From assembly GCA_900469625.1 (NCBI GenBank), contig UBXV01000050.1:1-64000 (forward strand): a stretch of DNA of 64,000 nt, read 5' to 3'. The DNA comes from Hyphomicrobiales bacterium (GTDB taxonomy: Bacteria; Pseudomonadota; Alphaproteobacteria; Rhizobiales; Rhizobiaceae). Below are positions 18,255 to 26,883 of the stretch, in pieces. Position 1 is the first letter of the stretch. Every line of letters starts with the position of its first letter. The notes under the pieces were generated by a model. That model worked only from the letters and a program-made list of their open reading frames with translations, was not told where the DNA came from and did not search any database. The translations under genes and the position numbers were made by a program.

Positions 18255-18998
18255 ATGCAACCGCGAAACAGCTTCAACGAGAGTTCCGAAAGGCCGAGTG
18301 CCATGCGCCACAGCACGTCCGCAGTTTCCGCCCGTCATTTGCGGCGCGCTGCAATCCTCGTCGTTGCCGCCGGGCTGCTGGCCGGCTGCGGCACCAAGGA
18401 CAATCTCGCAACGGGCTCCATCCCGGATGACTACCGCACCCGTCATCCGATCGTGCTGGCCGAGGGCGAGCGCGCGATCGATATCCCGGTCGCCTCAGGC
18501 GACCGCCGGCTGACGCAGGGCACGCGCGACGTCATCAGCGGCTTTGCTGCCGAGTACCGCAATTCGTCGACCGGCGTGTTCCAGATCATGCTGCCGCGCG
18601 GCTCGGCAAACAGCCATGCCGCGCAAGCGGTGCGCAAGGAGATCCGCGGCGTGCTCGTTGCTGCCGGAGTCCCGGCCAAGCGCCTGATCGAGGCTGGCTA
18701 CGAGGCCGGCCAGACCGGCGACGCTGCGCCGGTTCGCCTCAGCTACGTGGCGATCATGGCGCAGACCGGACCGTGCGGTGAGTGGCCCGAGGACGTGGCG
18801 CTCAACACGATGCAGAACCGCAACTACTACAATTTCGGCTGCGCGTCGCAGTCCAATCTTGCAGCGCAGATTTCCAACCCGACTGATCTGCTCGGACCGC
18901 GGCAGATGTCGCCGATCGATGCGGAACAGCGCGGGCAGGTCATCAAGGACTGGCGCGGAACCGAGAAGAGTGACGGACCCGTCATCATCTTCAATTGA
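18255..18998 (+). CDS. cpaD: Pilus assembly lipoprotein CpaD
   Basis: Outer-membrane lipoprotein thought to help place the secretin, 247 aa from the first ATG. A second ATG at 18303 gives a more compact lipoprotein signal (basic leader, hydrophobic AILVVAAGLLAGC with lipobox Cys) and has GAAAGG upstream, so the true start may be 18303. The CpaD-family stretch MQNRNYYNFGCASQSNLAAQ is clear. It sits in the cpaB-tadC operon. Confidence 0.9.
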   Translation: MQPRNSFNESSERPSAMRHSTSAVSARHLRRAAILVVAAGLLAGCGTKDNLATGSIPDDYRTRHPIVLAEGERAIDIPVASGDRRLTQGTRDVISGFAAEYRNSSTGVFQIMLPRGSANSHAAQAVRKEIRGVLVAAGVPAKRLIEAGYEAGQTGDAAPVRLSYVAIMAQTGPCGEWPEDVALNTMQNRNYYNFGCASQSNLAAQISNPTDLLGPRQMSPIDAEQRGQVIKDWRGTEKSDGPVIIFN

Positions 18999-19016
18999 TA
19001 TCGTTGGGATCAGCAG

Positions 19017-20306
19017 ATGAGCACCATTGACTACAGGATCGAAACGGGTGCCGAAGCCGGCGACCTCGGCTTCGATACGGTGCAGCCGGGCGACCTCGAT
19101 CAGGTCCGCCCGTTGCCGCGCATCTCGATCCATGCGTTTTGCGAGAGCGAGGCCATGCAGCGGCTGATAGAGCGTTGCGGCCAGGATCGCCGCATGGCGA
19201 AGGTCAGTCTGCGTATCAACAGCGGTGGCATCGATGCGGCGGCCAACATGTTCGCGACGGTGCCGACGCCGAACCTGATTGTCCTGGAAACATCGACCGA
19301 GCCGCGTGCGCTTTTGACCGAACTCGCGCCGCTCGCCGCGGTCTGCGATCCGAGCACCAAGGTCGTTCTCCTCGGCAAGCACAACGATATCGCGCTCTAT
19401 CGCGACCTTATCCGCAACGGCATTTCCGAATACATGGTCGCGCCCGTCGCGATGCCGGACATTCTGGCGGCGATTGCATCGATCTTCGTCGATCCCGATG
19501 CCGAGCCCTTGGGACGCAGCATGGCGTTCGTGGGCGCCAAGGGGGGCTGCGGATCGTCGGCCATCGCGCATAACTGCGCCTGGGGTATCTCCAACCTCTT
19601 TTCGACCGAGACCATCCTTGCCGATCTCGATCTGCCCTATGGCACCGCCAACATCGACTTCGATCAGGACCCGCCGCAGGGCATATCCGAGGCGGTCTTC
19701 GCTCCCGAGCGGCTCGACGAGGTCTTTCTCGATCGTCTGCTGACCAAGTGCTCCGAGCATCTTTCGCTGCTGGCCGCACCGTCGATGCTCGACCGCGCCT
19801 ATGACTTCGAGGGCGCCGCCTTTCATCCGATCCTAGAGATCCTGCAGCGCAGCGCCCCGGTAACCGTGCTCGATATTCCGCATATGTGGACGGAATGGAC
19901 TCGCTCTGTCCTTGGCGAGGCGGATGAGGTCGTCATTACGGCGGTCCCGGACCTTGCAAGCCTGCGCAACACCAAGAACCTGCTCGATGCGATGAAGAAG
20001 CTTCGGCCGAACGACAAGCAGCCGCACCTTATTTTGAACCAGGTGGGCATGCCGAAGCGCCCGGAGATCGCCGTCAGCGAATTCTGCGAATCGCTGGAGA
20101 TCGAAGCGGCAGCCATCATTCCGTTCGACGCCGTGCTCTTTGGCAACGCGTCGAACAGCGGTCGCATGATCGCCGAGATCGACAAGAAATCGGCAGCCGC
20201 CGAAACTTTTTCGCAGCTCGCTCATCTGTTGACCGGACGAGCATCGATGAAGAAGGCGCGTCGCGGGGGGCTCGGCAAGGTGCTGGCCGCACTCGGCAGA
20301 AAATAG
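19017..20306 (+). CDS. cpaE: Tad localisation ATPase-like protein CpaE (TadZ)
   Basis: A MinD/ParA-family protein that positions the Tad machine at the pole in relatives. The 429-aa chain has an N-terminal receiver-like domain without an obvious phospho-acceptor cluster, then a deviant P-loop. The signature lysine of KGGxGK[S/T] is present (K175), but the second lysine is replaced by Ser (KGGCGSS, S180), so ATP hydrolysis may be weak or lost. LADLDLPYGTANIDFDQDPP is the switch region. It is 29 bp upstream of cpaF. Confidence 0.92.
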   Translation: MSTIDYRIETGAEAGDLGFDTVQPGDLDQVRPLPRISIHAFCESEAMQRLIERCGQDRRMAKVSLRINSGGIDAAANMFATVPTPNLIVLETSTEPRALLTELAPLAAVCDPSTKVVLLGKHNDIALYRDLIRNGISEYMVAPVAMPDILAAIASIFVDPDAEPLGRSMAFVGAKGGCGSSAIAHNCAWGISNLFSTETILADLDLPYGTANIDFDQDPPQGISEAVFAPERLDEVFLDRLLTKCSEHLSLLAAPSMLDRAYDFEGAAFHPILEILQRSAPVTVLDIPHMWTEWTRSVLGEADEVVITAVPDLASLRNTKNLLDAMKKLRPNDKQPHLILNQVGMPKRPEIAVSEFCESLEIEAAAIIPFDAVLFGNASNSGRMIAEIDKKSAAAETFSQLAHLLTGRASMKKARRGGLGKVLAALGRK

Positions 20307-20335
20307 ACGACGCATAGAACGGACGGATCAGGAAC

Positions 20336-21799
20336 ATGTTCGGCAAACGCGGAAACGAAGGCTTCGGCAAGGGCGGTGCGACGGGTGTCGCAATGCCGCC
20401 GATCGCGCCAGCCACGCAAGCGGCGGTGATCGAGCGTGCCGTGCCGGTGCTCGCCGACGCGCATGCGCCCGCAACGCGCGCGCCGTCGCCCGCTCCGGCC
20501 CAGAGGAAGCGCCCGGCCCGCAACGAGGATTACTACGATACGAAGTCGCAGGTCTTCTCGGCGCTGATCGATACGATCGATCTTTCGCAGCTCGCCAAGC
20601 TCGACACGGAAAGCGCCCGCGAAGAAATCCGCGATATCGTCAATGACATCATCACGATCAAGAACTTCGCGATGTCGATTTCCGAGCAGGAGGAACTGCT
20701 CGATGATATCTGCAACGACGTACTTGGCTACGGTCCGCTCGAGCCGCTGCTGGCACGCGACGATATCGCCGACATCATGGTCAACGGTGCCGGCCAGACC
20801 TTCATCGAAGTCGGCGGCAAGACCATCGAATCGGAAGTCCGCTTTCGCGACAACGCCCAGCTTTTGTCGATCTGCCAGCGCATCGTCGGACAGGTTGGTC
20901 GCCGGGTCGACGAATCGAGCCCGATCTGCGACGCTCGCCTCCCTGATGGCTCGCGCGTCAACGTCATCGCGCCGCCGCTCGCCATCGACGGTACCGCGCT
21001 GACGATCCGCAAGTTCAAGAAGGACAAGCTGAAGCTCGACCAGCTGGTGAAATTCGGTGCGATCACGCCCGAAGGTGCCGTCCTCCTCCAGATCATCGGC
21101 CGCGTCCGCTGCAACATCGTCATCTCCGGCGGTACCGGTTCGGGCAAGACGACGCTGCTCAACTGCCTGACCGGCTTCATCGACCTCGATGAACGGGTGA
21201 TCACCTGCGAGGACACGGCCGAACTGCAACTGCAGCAGCCGCATGTGGTGCGCCTGGAAACCCGTCCGCCCAACATCGAAGGCGAAGGCGAGATTACCAT
21301 GCGCGATCTCATCAAGAACTGCCTGCGCATGCGGCCCGAGCGCATCATCGTCGGCGAAGTCCGCGGACCCGAGGTGTTTGACCTCTTGCAGGCGATGAAC
21401 ACCGGTCATGACGGCTCCATGGGCACGATCCACGCCAATACGCCGCGCGAATGCCTGGCCCGCATGGAATCGATGATTGCCATGGGCGGTTACACCCTGC
21501 CTGCCAAGACCGTGCGCGAGATCATCGCCGGCTCCGTCGACGTCATCATCCAGGCGGCCCGTCTGCGCGACGGCTCGCGCCGCATCACCCACATCACCGA
21601 GGTGACGGGCATGGAAGGCGATGTCATCATCACCCAGGATCTGATGCGCTACGAGATCGACGGCGAAGATGCCAACGGTCGCATCGTCGGTCGCCACATG
21701 TCGACCGGTATTGGTCGCCCGCATTTCTGGGATCGTGCCCGCTACTTCAACGAAGACAAACGCCTGGCGGCGACGCTCGACGCCATGGACAAGGGCTAG
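20336..21799 (+). CDS. cpaF: Tad pilus motor ATPase CpaF (TadA)
   Basis: Secretion-type hexameric ATPase that powers pilus extension, and in Caulobacter also retraction, 487 aa. After a disordered Pro/Ala-rich N terminus (about 60 aa) come the N-terminal domain (YGPLEPLLARDDIADIMVNG), Walker A GGTGSGKTT (K271), an Asp box (EDTAELQLQQPHVVRLETR), Walker B (MRPERIIVGEVRG), and the His box (TGHDGSMGTIHAN). It is followed after 8 bp by tadB. Confidence 0.96.
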   Translation: MFGKRGNEGFGKGGATGVAMPPIAPATQAAVIERAVPVLADAHAPATRAPSPAPAQRKRPARNEDYYDTKSQVFSALIDTIDLSQLAKLDTESAREEIRDIVNDIITIKNFAMSISEQEELLDDICNDVLGYGPLEPLLARDDIADIMVNGAGQTFIEVGGKTIESEVRFRDNAQLLSICQRIVGQVGRRVDESSPICDARLPDGSRVNVIAPPLAIDGTALTIRKFKKDKLKLDQLVKFGAITPEGAVLLQIIGRVRCNIVISGGTGSGKTTLLNCLTGFIDLDERVITCEDTAELQLQQPHVVRLETRPPNIEGEGEITMRDLIKNCLRMRPERIIVGEVRGPEVFDLLQAMNTGHDGSMGTIHANTPRECLARMESMIAMGGYTLPAKTVREIIAGSVDVIIQAARLRDGSRRITHITEVTGMEGDVIITQDLMRYEIDGEDANGRIVGRHMSTGIGRPHFWDRARYFNEDKRLAATLDAMDKG

Positions 21800-21807
21800 G
21801 AGCCGCG

Positions 21808-22818
21808 ATGTTCGGCATCAGCATTCCCGTCCTGGCGCTGGCTCTGCTCGTTGCGATCTCTGCAGCGGCGCTCGCCTATGTCGTCCTCTATTCGCGCATC
21901 GAGACCGAGAAGAAGGCCGAAGGCCGCATCCGCAAGGTCGGTGCTGCCGAAACGGACCGGGTCAAGGTCAAGGCGGCGCGCGATCGCGTCAACGAAATGT
22001 CAAAGCGGCGCAAGTCGGTCCAGGACTCGCTGAAGGAACTCGAAAAGAAGCAACTGGAAAAATCGGCAAAGACGGCACCGTCAATGAAGGCGCGCCTGGC
22101 ACAGGCCAATCTGACGATATCCCTGACGCAGTTTTACATTTTCAGTGCGGCTTTCGGCTTTGTCGCCTTCATCCTCGCCCTCATGGTCGGCGCGGGTCTC
22201 GCGATATCCGCCGGCATCGGCGTCATTATGGCGGCCGGATTGCCGCGTTGGTTCATCGGCTTCCTGATCAAGCGCCGCTGCAAGAAGTTCCTCGAAGAGT
22301 TTCCGAACGCGCTCGATATCATGGTCCGCTCGATCAAGTCTGGCCTGCCCTTGAACGATGCCTTGCGCCTCATCGCAAATGACGGACAGGAGCCGGTGAA
22401 GACCGAATTTCGCCGCGTTGTCGATTCGCAGCAGGTGGGCCTCAGCGTCACCGAGGGATGCGCCCGCATGATCAACAGCATTCCGCTGGCGGAGGTGAAT
22501 TTCTTCGCGATCGTCATCGCCATCCAGGCGCAAGCCGGCGGCAACCTGTCCGAAGCGCTCGGCAATCTCTCGAAGGTGTTGCGAGAACGCAAGAAGATGA
22601 AGGCCAAGGTCAGTGCCCTCTCTATGGAGGCGAAGGCTTCGGCCTGCATCATCGGCGCCCTGCCGTTCATCGTGTCGTTTCTCGTCTACATGACCTCGCC
22701 TGAATACATGATGGTCCTGTTCACCGACCCGCGCGGCCATCTCATCATCGGCGCCGGCCTAGCCTGGATGACCATCGGCATCCTGGTGATGCGCAACATG
22801 ATCAACTTCGATATTTGA
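21808..22818 (+). CDS. tadB: Tad inner-membrane platform protein TadB
   Basis: A GspF/PilC-type platform protein (T2SSF domain), 336 aa. The start at 21808 lies 8 bp after cpaF; the frame is open further upstream within cpaF but that part is a shadow. It has an N-terminal membrane helix, a charged cytoplasmic segment (about residues 30-100), paired helices near 110-160, the F-domain (FLEEFPNALDIMVRSIKSGL) and C-terminal helices. It works with TadC and CpaF to assemble the pilus. Confidence 0.92.
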   Translation: MFGISIPVLALALLVAISAAALAYVVLYSRIETEKKAEGRIRKVGAAETDRVKVKAARDRVNEMSKRRKSVQDSLKELEKKQLEKSAKTAPSMKARLAQANLTISLTQFYIFSAAFGFVAFILALMVGAGLAISAGIGVIMAAGLPRWFIGFLIKRRCKKFLEEFPNALDIMVRSIKSGLPLNDALRLIANDGQEPVKTEFRRVVDSQQVGLSVTEGCARMINSIPLAEVNFFAIVIAIQAQAGGNLSEALGNLSKVLRERKKMKAKVSALSMEAKASACIIGALPFIVSFLVYMTSPEYMMVLFTDPRGHLIIGAGLAWMTIGILVMRNMINFDI

Positions 22819-22827
22819 GGGACGAAC

Positions 22828-23814
22828 ATGAGCGACGATTTGATCAAGACGCTGACCGATCCCAGTTTGGTCTTCGCCGTTCTCGTCTCGTTTGCAGTGC
22901 TGGCAACGTTCTATTCGCTCGTCGTACCGCTGTTCGAGCGCGGCGACCTCGGCAAGCGCATGAAATCGGTCGCGACCGAGCGCGAACAGATCCGGGCGCG
23001 GGAACGCGCCCGTCTGGCGAGCGAGGTCTCGAACGGAAAGGCCAGCCTGCGCGGGCAGCACAACACCTCCGTGCGCCAGGTCGTGGAGCGGCTGAACCTG
23101 CGCAAGGCGCTGGTCGACGACAACACCGTCAACCGCCTCAAGACAGCAGGCTATCGTTCCCAGAACGCACTCAATACGTTCCTCTTCGCGCGCTTCTGCC
23201 TTCCGTTCGTGTTCCTCGTCATCGCGGTCATCTATATTTTCGTTCTCGGGAATTTCGCCGACAAGCCGTTCATGATGCGGTTCGCATTCGCCGTCGGTTT
23301 TGCCTATGTCGGTTTCTATGCGCCGAACATCTTCGTCGTCAACGCAATCTCCAAGCGACAGCACTCCATTCGGCGCGCCTGGCCCGACGCGCTCGATCTC
23401 TTGCTGATCTGCGTGGAATCCGGCGTTTCGATGGAGCTTGGCATGCGCCGTGTCGCCGACGAAATCGCCGGTCAGTCGCCGGCTCTGGCCGAAGAACTGG
23501 TGTTGACGACGGCCGAGCTTTCCTTTCTTCCCGAACGCCGTCTGGCGCTGGAAAACCTCGGTCAGCGTACCGGGCTCGACGACGTGAAGTCGGTGGTCCA
23601 GGCCCTGATCCAGGCGGACCGCTACGGAACCCCGATCGCGCAGGCACTGCGGGTGCTGGCGCAGGAAAGCCGCGACCAGCGCATGAACGCCGCCGAGAAG
23701 AAGGCGGCAGCTCTCCCGCCGAAGCTCACCGTGCCGATGATCCTGTTTTTCCTGCCGGTGCTCGTCGCCGTCATCCTGGGACCGGCCGGTATCCGGGTCG
23801 CCGATAATTTCTGA
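22828..23814 (+). CDS. tadC: Tad inner-membrane platform protein TadC
   Basis: Second T2SSF-domain platform protein (328 aa), expected to pair with TadB. The N-terminal helix is followed by a basic stretch, two membrane helices near 125-175, the F-domain (RAWPDALDLLLICVESGVSM) and C-terminal helices ending in PAGIRVADNF. It is the last gene of the plus-strand pilus operon; no clear terminator is seen before the convergent TPR gene. Confidence 0.92.
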   Translation: MSDDLIKTLTDPSLVFAVLVSFAVLATFYSLVVPLFERGDLGKRMKSVATEREQIRARERARLASEVSNGKASLRGQHNTSVRQVVERLNLRKALVDDNTVNRLKTAGYRSQNALNTFLFARFCLPFVFLVIAVIYIFVLGNFADKPFMMRFAFAVGFAYVGFYAPNIFVVNAISKRQHSIRRAWPDALDLLLICVESGVSMELGMRRVADEIAGQSPALAEELVLTTAELSFLPERRLALENLGQRTGLDDVKSVVQALIQADRYGTPIAQALRVLAQESRDQRMNAAEKKAAALPPKLTVPMILFFLPVLVAVILGPAGIRVADNF

Positions 23815-23985
23815 GCCGCTGCTGCGGCCGCCTCGACGTGGATGTGCTTGCGCAGACGCGTGGCGCGTCGTTCAGGGCGTGCGCGCCCGACGCATCTCTG
23901 ACCGCGGCGCGCATCACGGCCGCCGAGCCAGGCCGGTCCGTGGCGAGACTGCCACGTTCGGCCGCATCGCCTGCGCGGACGAATG

Positions 23986-24810
23986 TCAGTTGGTGTTTTT
24001 GGCCTGGTCTGCCTTGGCAAGCTCTTTCCAGGCGCCCTGCTGCGATAGCATCGAGCGCAGGTAGGTGACGTTCGCCTCGGCCTGGTCTGCGGACAATTCC
24101 TGGCGCGCGATCGTCTCGGCTTCCTGGAAGCGCCCCTGCAGCCCGACGGCAAGAGCAAGGTTCTGCCTTACGCTGCTGTCGGCGCCGGGCTGGCCGGTTG
24201 CCGATTTCAGGTAGGTTTCCGCCGTGCGCAGGTCCTTGGTCAGGAGATAGGACATGCCGAGATTGGAAAGGACCGAGGGTTCGTTGGGCTTCAGTTCGAG
24301 CGCTTCACGGTAGCGCAGGCGCGCTTCCTGTGCCCGGCCAAGCTGGTCGAGGATCGCGCCTTCGGCGGATTTCAGCTTCCAGTCCGGCCGGTCCGGCGTC
24401 TGGGCGCGGCTGATCGTGTTCAAGGCCAGTTCCAGCTGTCCTGCTGCTGCCTGCGCCTTGCCGTAGGCGCCGAGCACCTCGCGGTCCTGCGGATGGTTGA
24501 TGGCGACCTGTTGCATGACCGCGAGCGCCTGTTCGTTGCGACCGGTCATGCGCAGAAGATTGGCGTAGTTCAGCCCCGCCTCGCGATCCCTCGGGTTCTT
24601 TTCATAGGCCTGGCCGATGCCTTCGGCGGCCTGGGACAGTTCCGAGGCGGTCATCGATTGAACCGGCTTCGACGTGCGCGAGATGGAACCGGTGGTCAGT
24701 TCCTTCTTCGGCTGGTTGGCGCAGCCGGCGACCGACAGGGCGACGATCGCGATCGCGCCCCCCTGCAGCAGGCGGGTAACGGTTCTGGATGAGGTCGTGC
24801 GTTTGGCCAT
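23986..24810 (-). CDS. TPR lipoprotein, TadD-like
   Basis: A 274-aa tetratricopeptide protein with a lipoprotein signal ending in IVALSVAGC, so probably attached to the outer membrane or periplasmic face. At least four TPR units are visible between residues 50 and 210 (NYANLLRMTGRNEQALAVMQ; RYREALELKPNEPSVLSNLG). By position and architecture it matches TadD, the pilotin-like TPR protein of Tad systems. It is convergent with tadC. The start at 24810 gives a good signal peptide; upstream starts to 24873 are possible. Confidence 0.82.
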   Translation of the reverse strand: MAKRTTSSRTVTRLLQGGAIAIVALSVAGCANQPKKELTTGSISRTSKPVQSMTASELSQAAEGIGQAYEKNPRDREAGLNYANLLRMTGRNEQALAVMQQVAINHPQDREVLGAYGKAQAAAGQLELALNTISRAQTPDRPDWKLKSAEGAILDQLGRAQEARLRYREALELKPNEPSVLSNLGMSYLLTKDLRTAETYLKSATGQPGADSSVRQNLALAVGLQGRFQEAETIARQELSADQAEANVTYLRSMLSQQGAWKELAKADQAKNTN

Positions 24811-24885
24811 CGGTGGTGTCCCCAGCATGCATTCGCGCACCAGAACTCCAAACAACATCGGCGCAACTTTCACTCCAGCAATAAT

Positions 24886-24901
24886 CTGTTAACCCTAACA
24901 G
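24886..24901. promoter_or_regulatory. Perfect dyad in the tadD-like/aminopeptidase intergenic region
   Basis: CTGTTA-ACCC-TAACAG is a 6-bp perfect inverted repeat in an AT-rich patch between divergent genes, 76 bp before the TPR gene start and 44 bp before the aminopeptidase start. It looks like an operator; the binding protein is unknown. Confidence 0.4.
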
Positions 24902-24944
24902 AGCGTTAATTGCGCGAATCCATCTCTGTCAGTTGAGGACTTCC

Positions 24945-26336
24945 ATGGCCCCCTATCAGTTCATCGAGCGGCCGTCGCCGTTCAACACCAGCGCCGGCAA
25001 GACGCTGCCGATCTTCGCGGTCACGCCGGCGCATATCGAAACGGGAGCCATCGATCCGATTGCGCTTGATTGGGCTCGCAAGGCCGGCTTCAAGGCTGAA
25101 TCGGGCGCCGTGTTGCTGATCCCGTCGTCGGACGGGCATCTCGGCGGCGCCCTTTTCGGCCTCGGCGGCAACCCGTCCGAGGCGCCGTTCCTGACGGGCA
25201 AGCTCGCCCGCGCCCTGCCGGCCGGCAAGTGGCACATCGAAACGGCACCGCTGACAGCAAACCGGCTGGCGCTCGGCTACGGCCTCGGCTCCTATCGCTT
25301 CGAGCGCTACAAGACGGCCAAGGGCGAGCCGCCGACCCTGCTGATCCCGACCGATGCGGATGCGACCGATATCAAGCGCCAGCTCGCCGGCGTCTTTCTG
25401 GCCCGCGACCTCATCAACACGCCGACCAACGACATGGGGCCGGAAGCGCTGGAAGGGGCATTCCGCGCGCTTGCCGCACACTATAAGGCCGATGTCTCGG
25501 TGATCTCGGGCGAAGCGCTTCTGACGCAGAACTTCCCGCTCGTGCACACGGTCGGCCGGGCGAGTGCCGAAGCGCCGCGCCTGCTCGAGCTGCGCTGGGG
25601 CAAGAAAGGTCACAAGAAGGTGACGCTGGTCGGCAAGGGCGTGTGCTTCGACACCGGCGGCCTCGACATCAAGCCGGCATCCTCGATGCTCCTGATGAAG
25701 AAGGATATGGGCGGTGCCGCCAACGTCATGGGCCTGGCGTTGATGATCATGGACGCCAAGCTCAAGATCGATCTGCGCGTCATCATCCCCGTCGTCGAGA
25801 ATTCGATTTCGGCCAATGCCTTCCGCCCCGGTGACATCTACCGCAGCCGCAAGGGCCTGACGGTGCAGATCGACAACACCGATGCCGAGGGACGTCTGAT
25901 TCTCGCCGATGCGCTGGCCTATGCCGACGAGGAGAAGAACGACCTGCTCGTCGACATGGCGACGCTCACCGGTGCTGCCCGTGTCGCGCTCGGGCCCGAC
26001 CTGCCGCCGTTCTTCACCGACGATGCAGAACTGGCGCGCGATCTCTCCGACGTGAGCCTCGAGGTCGACGATCCGATGTGGCGCATGCCGCTGCACATGG
26101 GCTACGACAAGGATGTCTCTGCGCGCATCGCCGACCTGACCAACGCGCCCGCAGGTGGCATGGCCGGCTCGATCACGGCAGCCCTGTTCCTCAAGCGTTT
26201 CGTCACCAACACCAAAAGCTGGGTGCATTTCGACATCTTCGGCTGGGCCCAGTCCGAGCGGCCGCATTCGCCCGTCGGCGGCGAAGCGCAGGCAATACGC
26301 GCGCTGTACCAGCATATCGGGCAGATGGCCAAGTAA
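24945..26336 (+). CDS. Leucyl aminopeptidase family protein (M17)
   Basis: Cytoplasmic dizinc aminopeptidase that removes N-terminal residues from peptides, 463 aa. The start at 24945 has TGAGGA 5 nt upstream. Active-site motifs include the metal and catalytic Lys region KGVCFDTGGLDIKPASSM, KKDMGGAA, the M17 signature NTDAEGRLILADAL, and the downstream LTGAARVALG. The N-terminal regulatory domain is of the shorter type. The family name is firm; whether it equals pepA or pepB functionally is not decided by sequence alone. Confidence 0.9.
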   Translation: MAPYQFIERPSPFNTSAGKTLPIFAVTPAHIETGAIDPIALDWARKAGFKAESGAVLLIPSSDGHLGGALFGLGGNPSEAPFLTGKLARALPAGKWHIETAPLTANRLALGYGLGSYRFERYKTAKGEPPTLLIPTDADATDIKRQLAGVFLARDLINTPTNDMGPEALEGAFRALAAHYKADVSVISGEALLTQNFPLVHTVGRASAEAPRLLELRWGKKGHKKVTLVGKGVCFDTGGLDIKPASSMLLMKKDMGGAANVMGLALMIMDAKLKIDLRVIIPVVENSISANAFRPGDIYRSRKGLTVQIDNTDAEGRLILADALAYADEEKNDLLVDMATLTGAARVALGPDLPPFFTDDAELARDLSDVSLEVDDPMWRMPLHMGYDKDVSARIADLTNAPAGGMAGSITAALFLKRFVTNTKSWVHFDIFGWAQSERPHSPVGGEAQAIRALYQHIGQMAK

Positions 26337-26349
26337 AGCGCCATGCAAG

Positions 26350-26380
26350 GACGACCGGCGCGCACCCCGCGCCGGTCGTC
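26350..26380 (+). terminator. Strong stem-loop after the aminopeptidase gene
   Basis: A perfect 13-bp GC-rich stem (arms 26350-26362 and 26368-26380) with the loop CACCC, 13 bp after the stop codon. No T-run follows, so it may act as a 3'-end stabiliser or a weak/Rho-assisted terminator. Confidence 0.55.
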
Positions 26381-26526
26381 GAAAATGAAACGCTTGCGTA
26401 ACGGTCCGCGGGTATGGTTGCGGGTCACGGGGCAGTCCCGCGCGTCATCGGGACGCGAAGGGGACGCCGTTAAATTGCCCGCATTATCCTCTCACGCAGG
26501 GGAATGCGGCCGCGCAGGAGGCGCCA

Positions 26527-26877
26527 TTGCCGGTCGAACTGACGCCCTCCCAGGCCCTTGGGCTCTGGCACAAGGTCTCGCTGGAGCAGGTGAGGGTCGA
26601 TGGCCGCGACCTGACGCTGCGCCAGATGGCGATCCTGCTGCAAATCTATCTCGTGCCGCCACCACACACCGTTCGCGGTCTTGCCGCCACGCTTGGCGTC
26701 ACCAAGCCGGTGATCACGCGGGCGCTCGACACCATGGGTGCGCTTGGCCTCGTCGATCGCGTCCGCGATGACCGCGATCGCCGCAATGTCGTCATCAAAA
26801 GGACAGTCGATGGTGCTCTCTATCTTGAAAAATTCGGCGACCTGATCATTGATCAGGGCCGCAAACAGCCTAAGTGA
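26527..26877 (+). CDS. MarR-family transcriptional regulator
   Basis: A small 116-aa winged-helix regulator. The start is a TTG at 26527, preceded by a strong AGGAGG 6 nt upstream; no ATG or GTG lies near. The wing-helix core is visible: LTLRQMAILLQIYL, then TVRGLAATLGVTKPVITRALD (recognition helix) and LVDRVRDDRDRRNVVI (wing with the MarR DRR motif). It is shorter than most MarR proteins, with reduced dimerisation helices. It lies 6 bp before an nlpC/p60 gene. Ligand and targets are unknown. Confidence 0.83.
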   Translation: MPVELTPSQALGLWHKVSLEQVRVDGRDLTLRQMAILLQIYLVPPPHTVRGLAATLGVTKPVITRALDTMGALGLVDRVRDDRDRRNVVIKRTVDGALYLEKFGDLIIDQGRKQPK

Positions 26878-26883
26878 GTTGAC

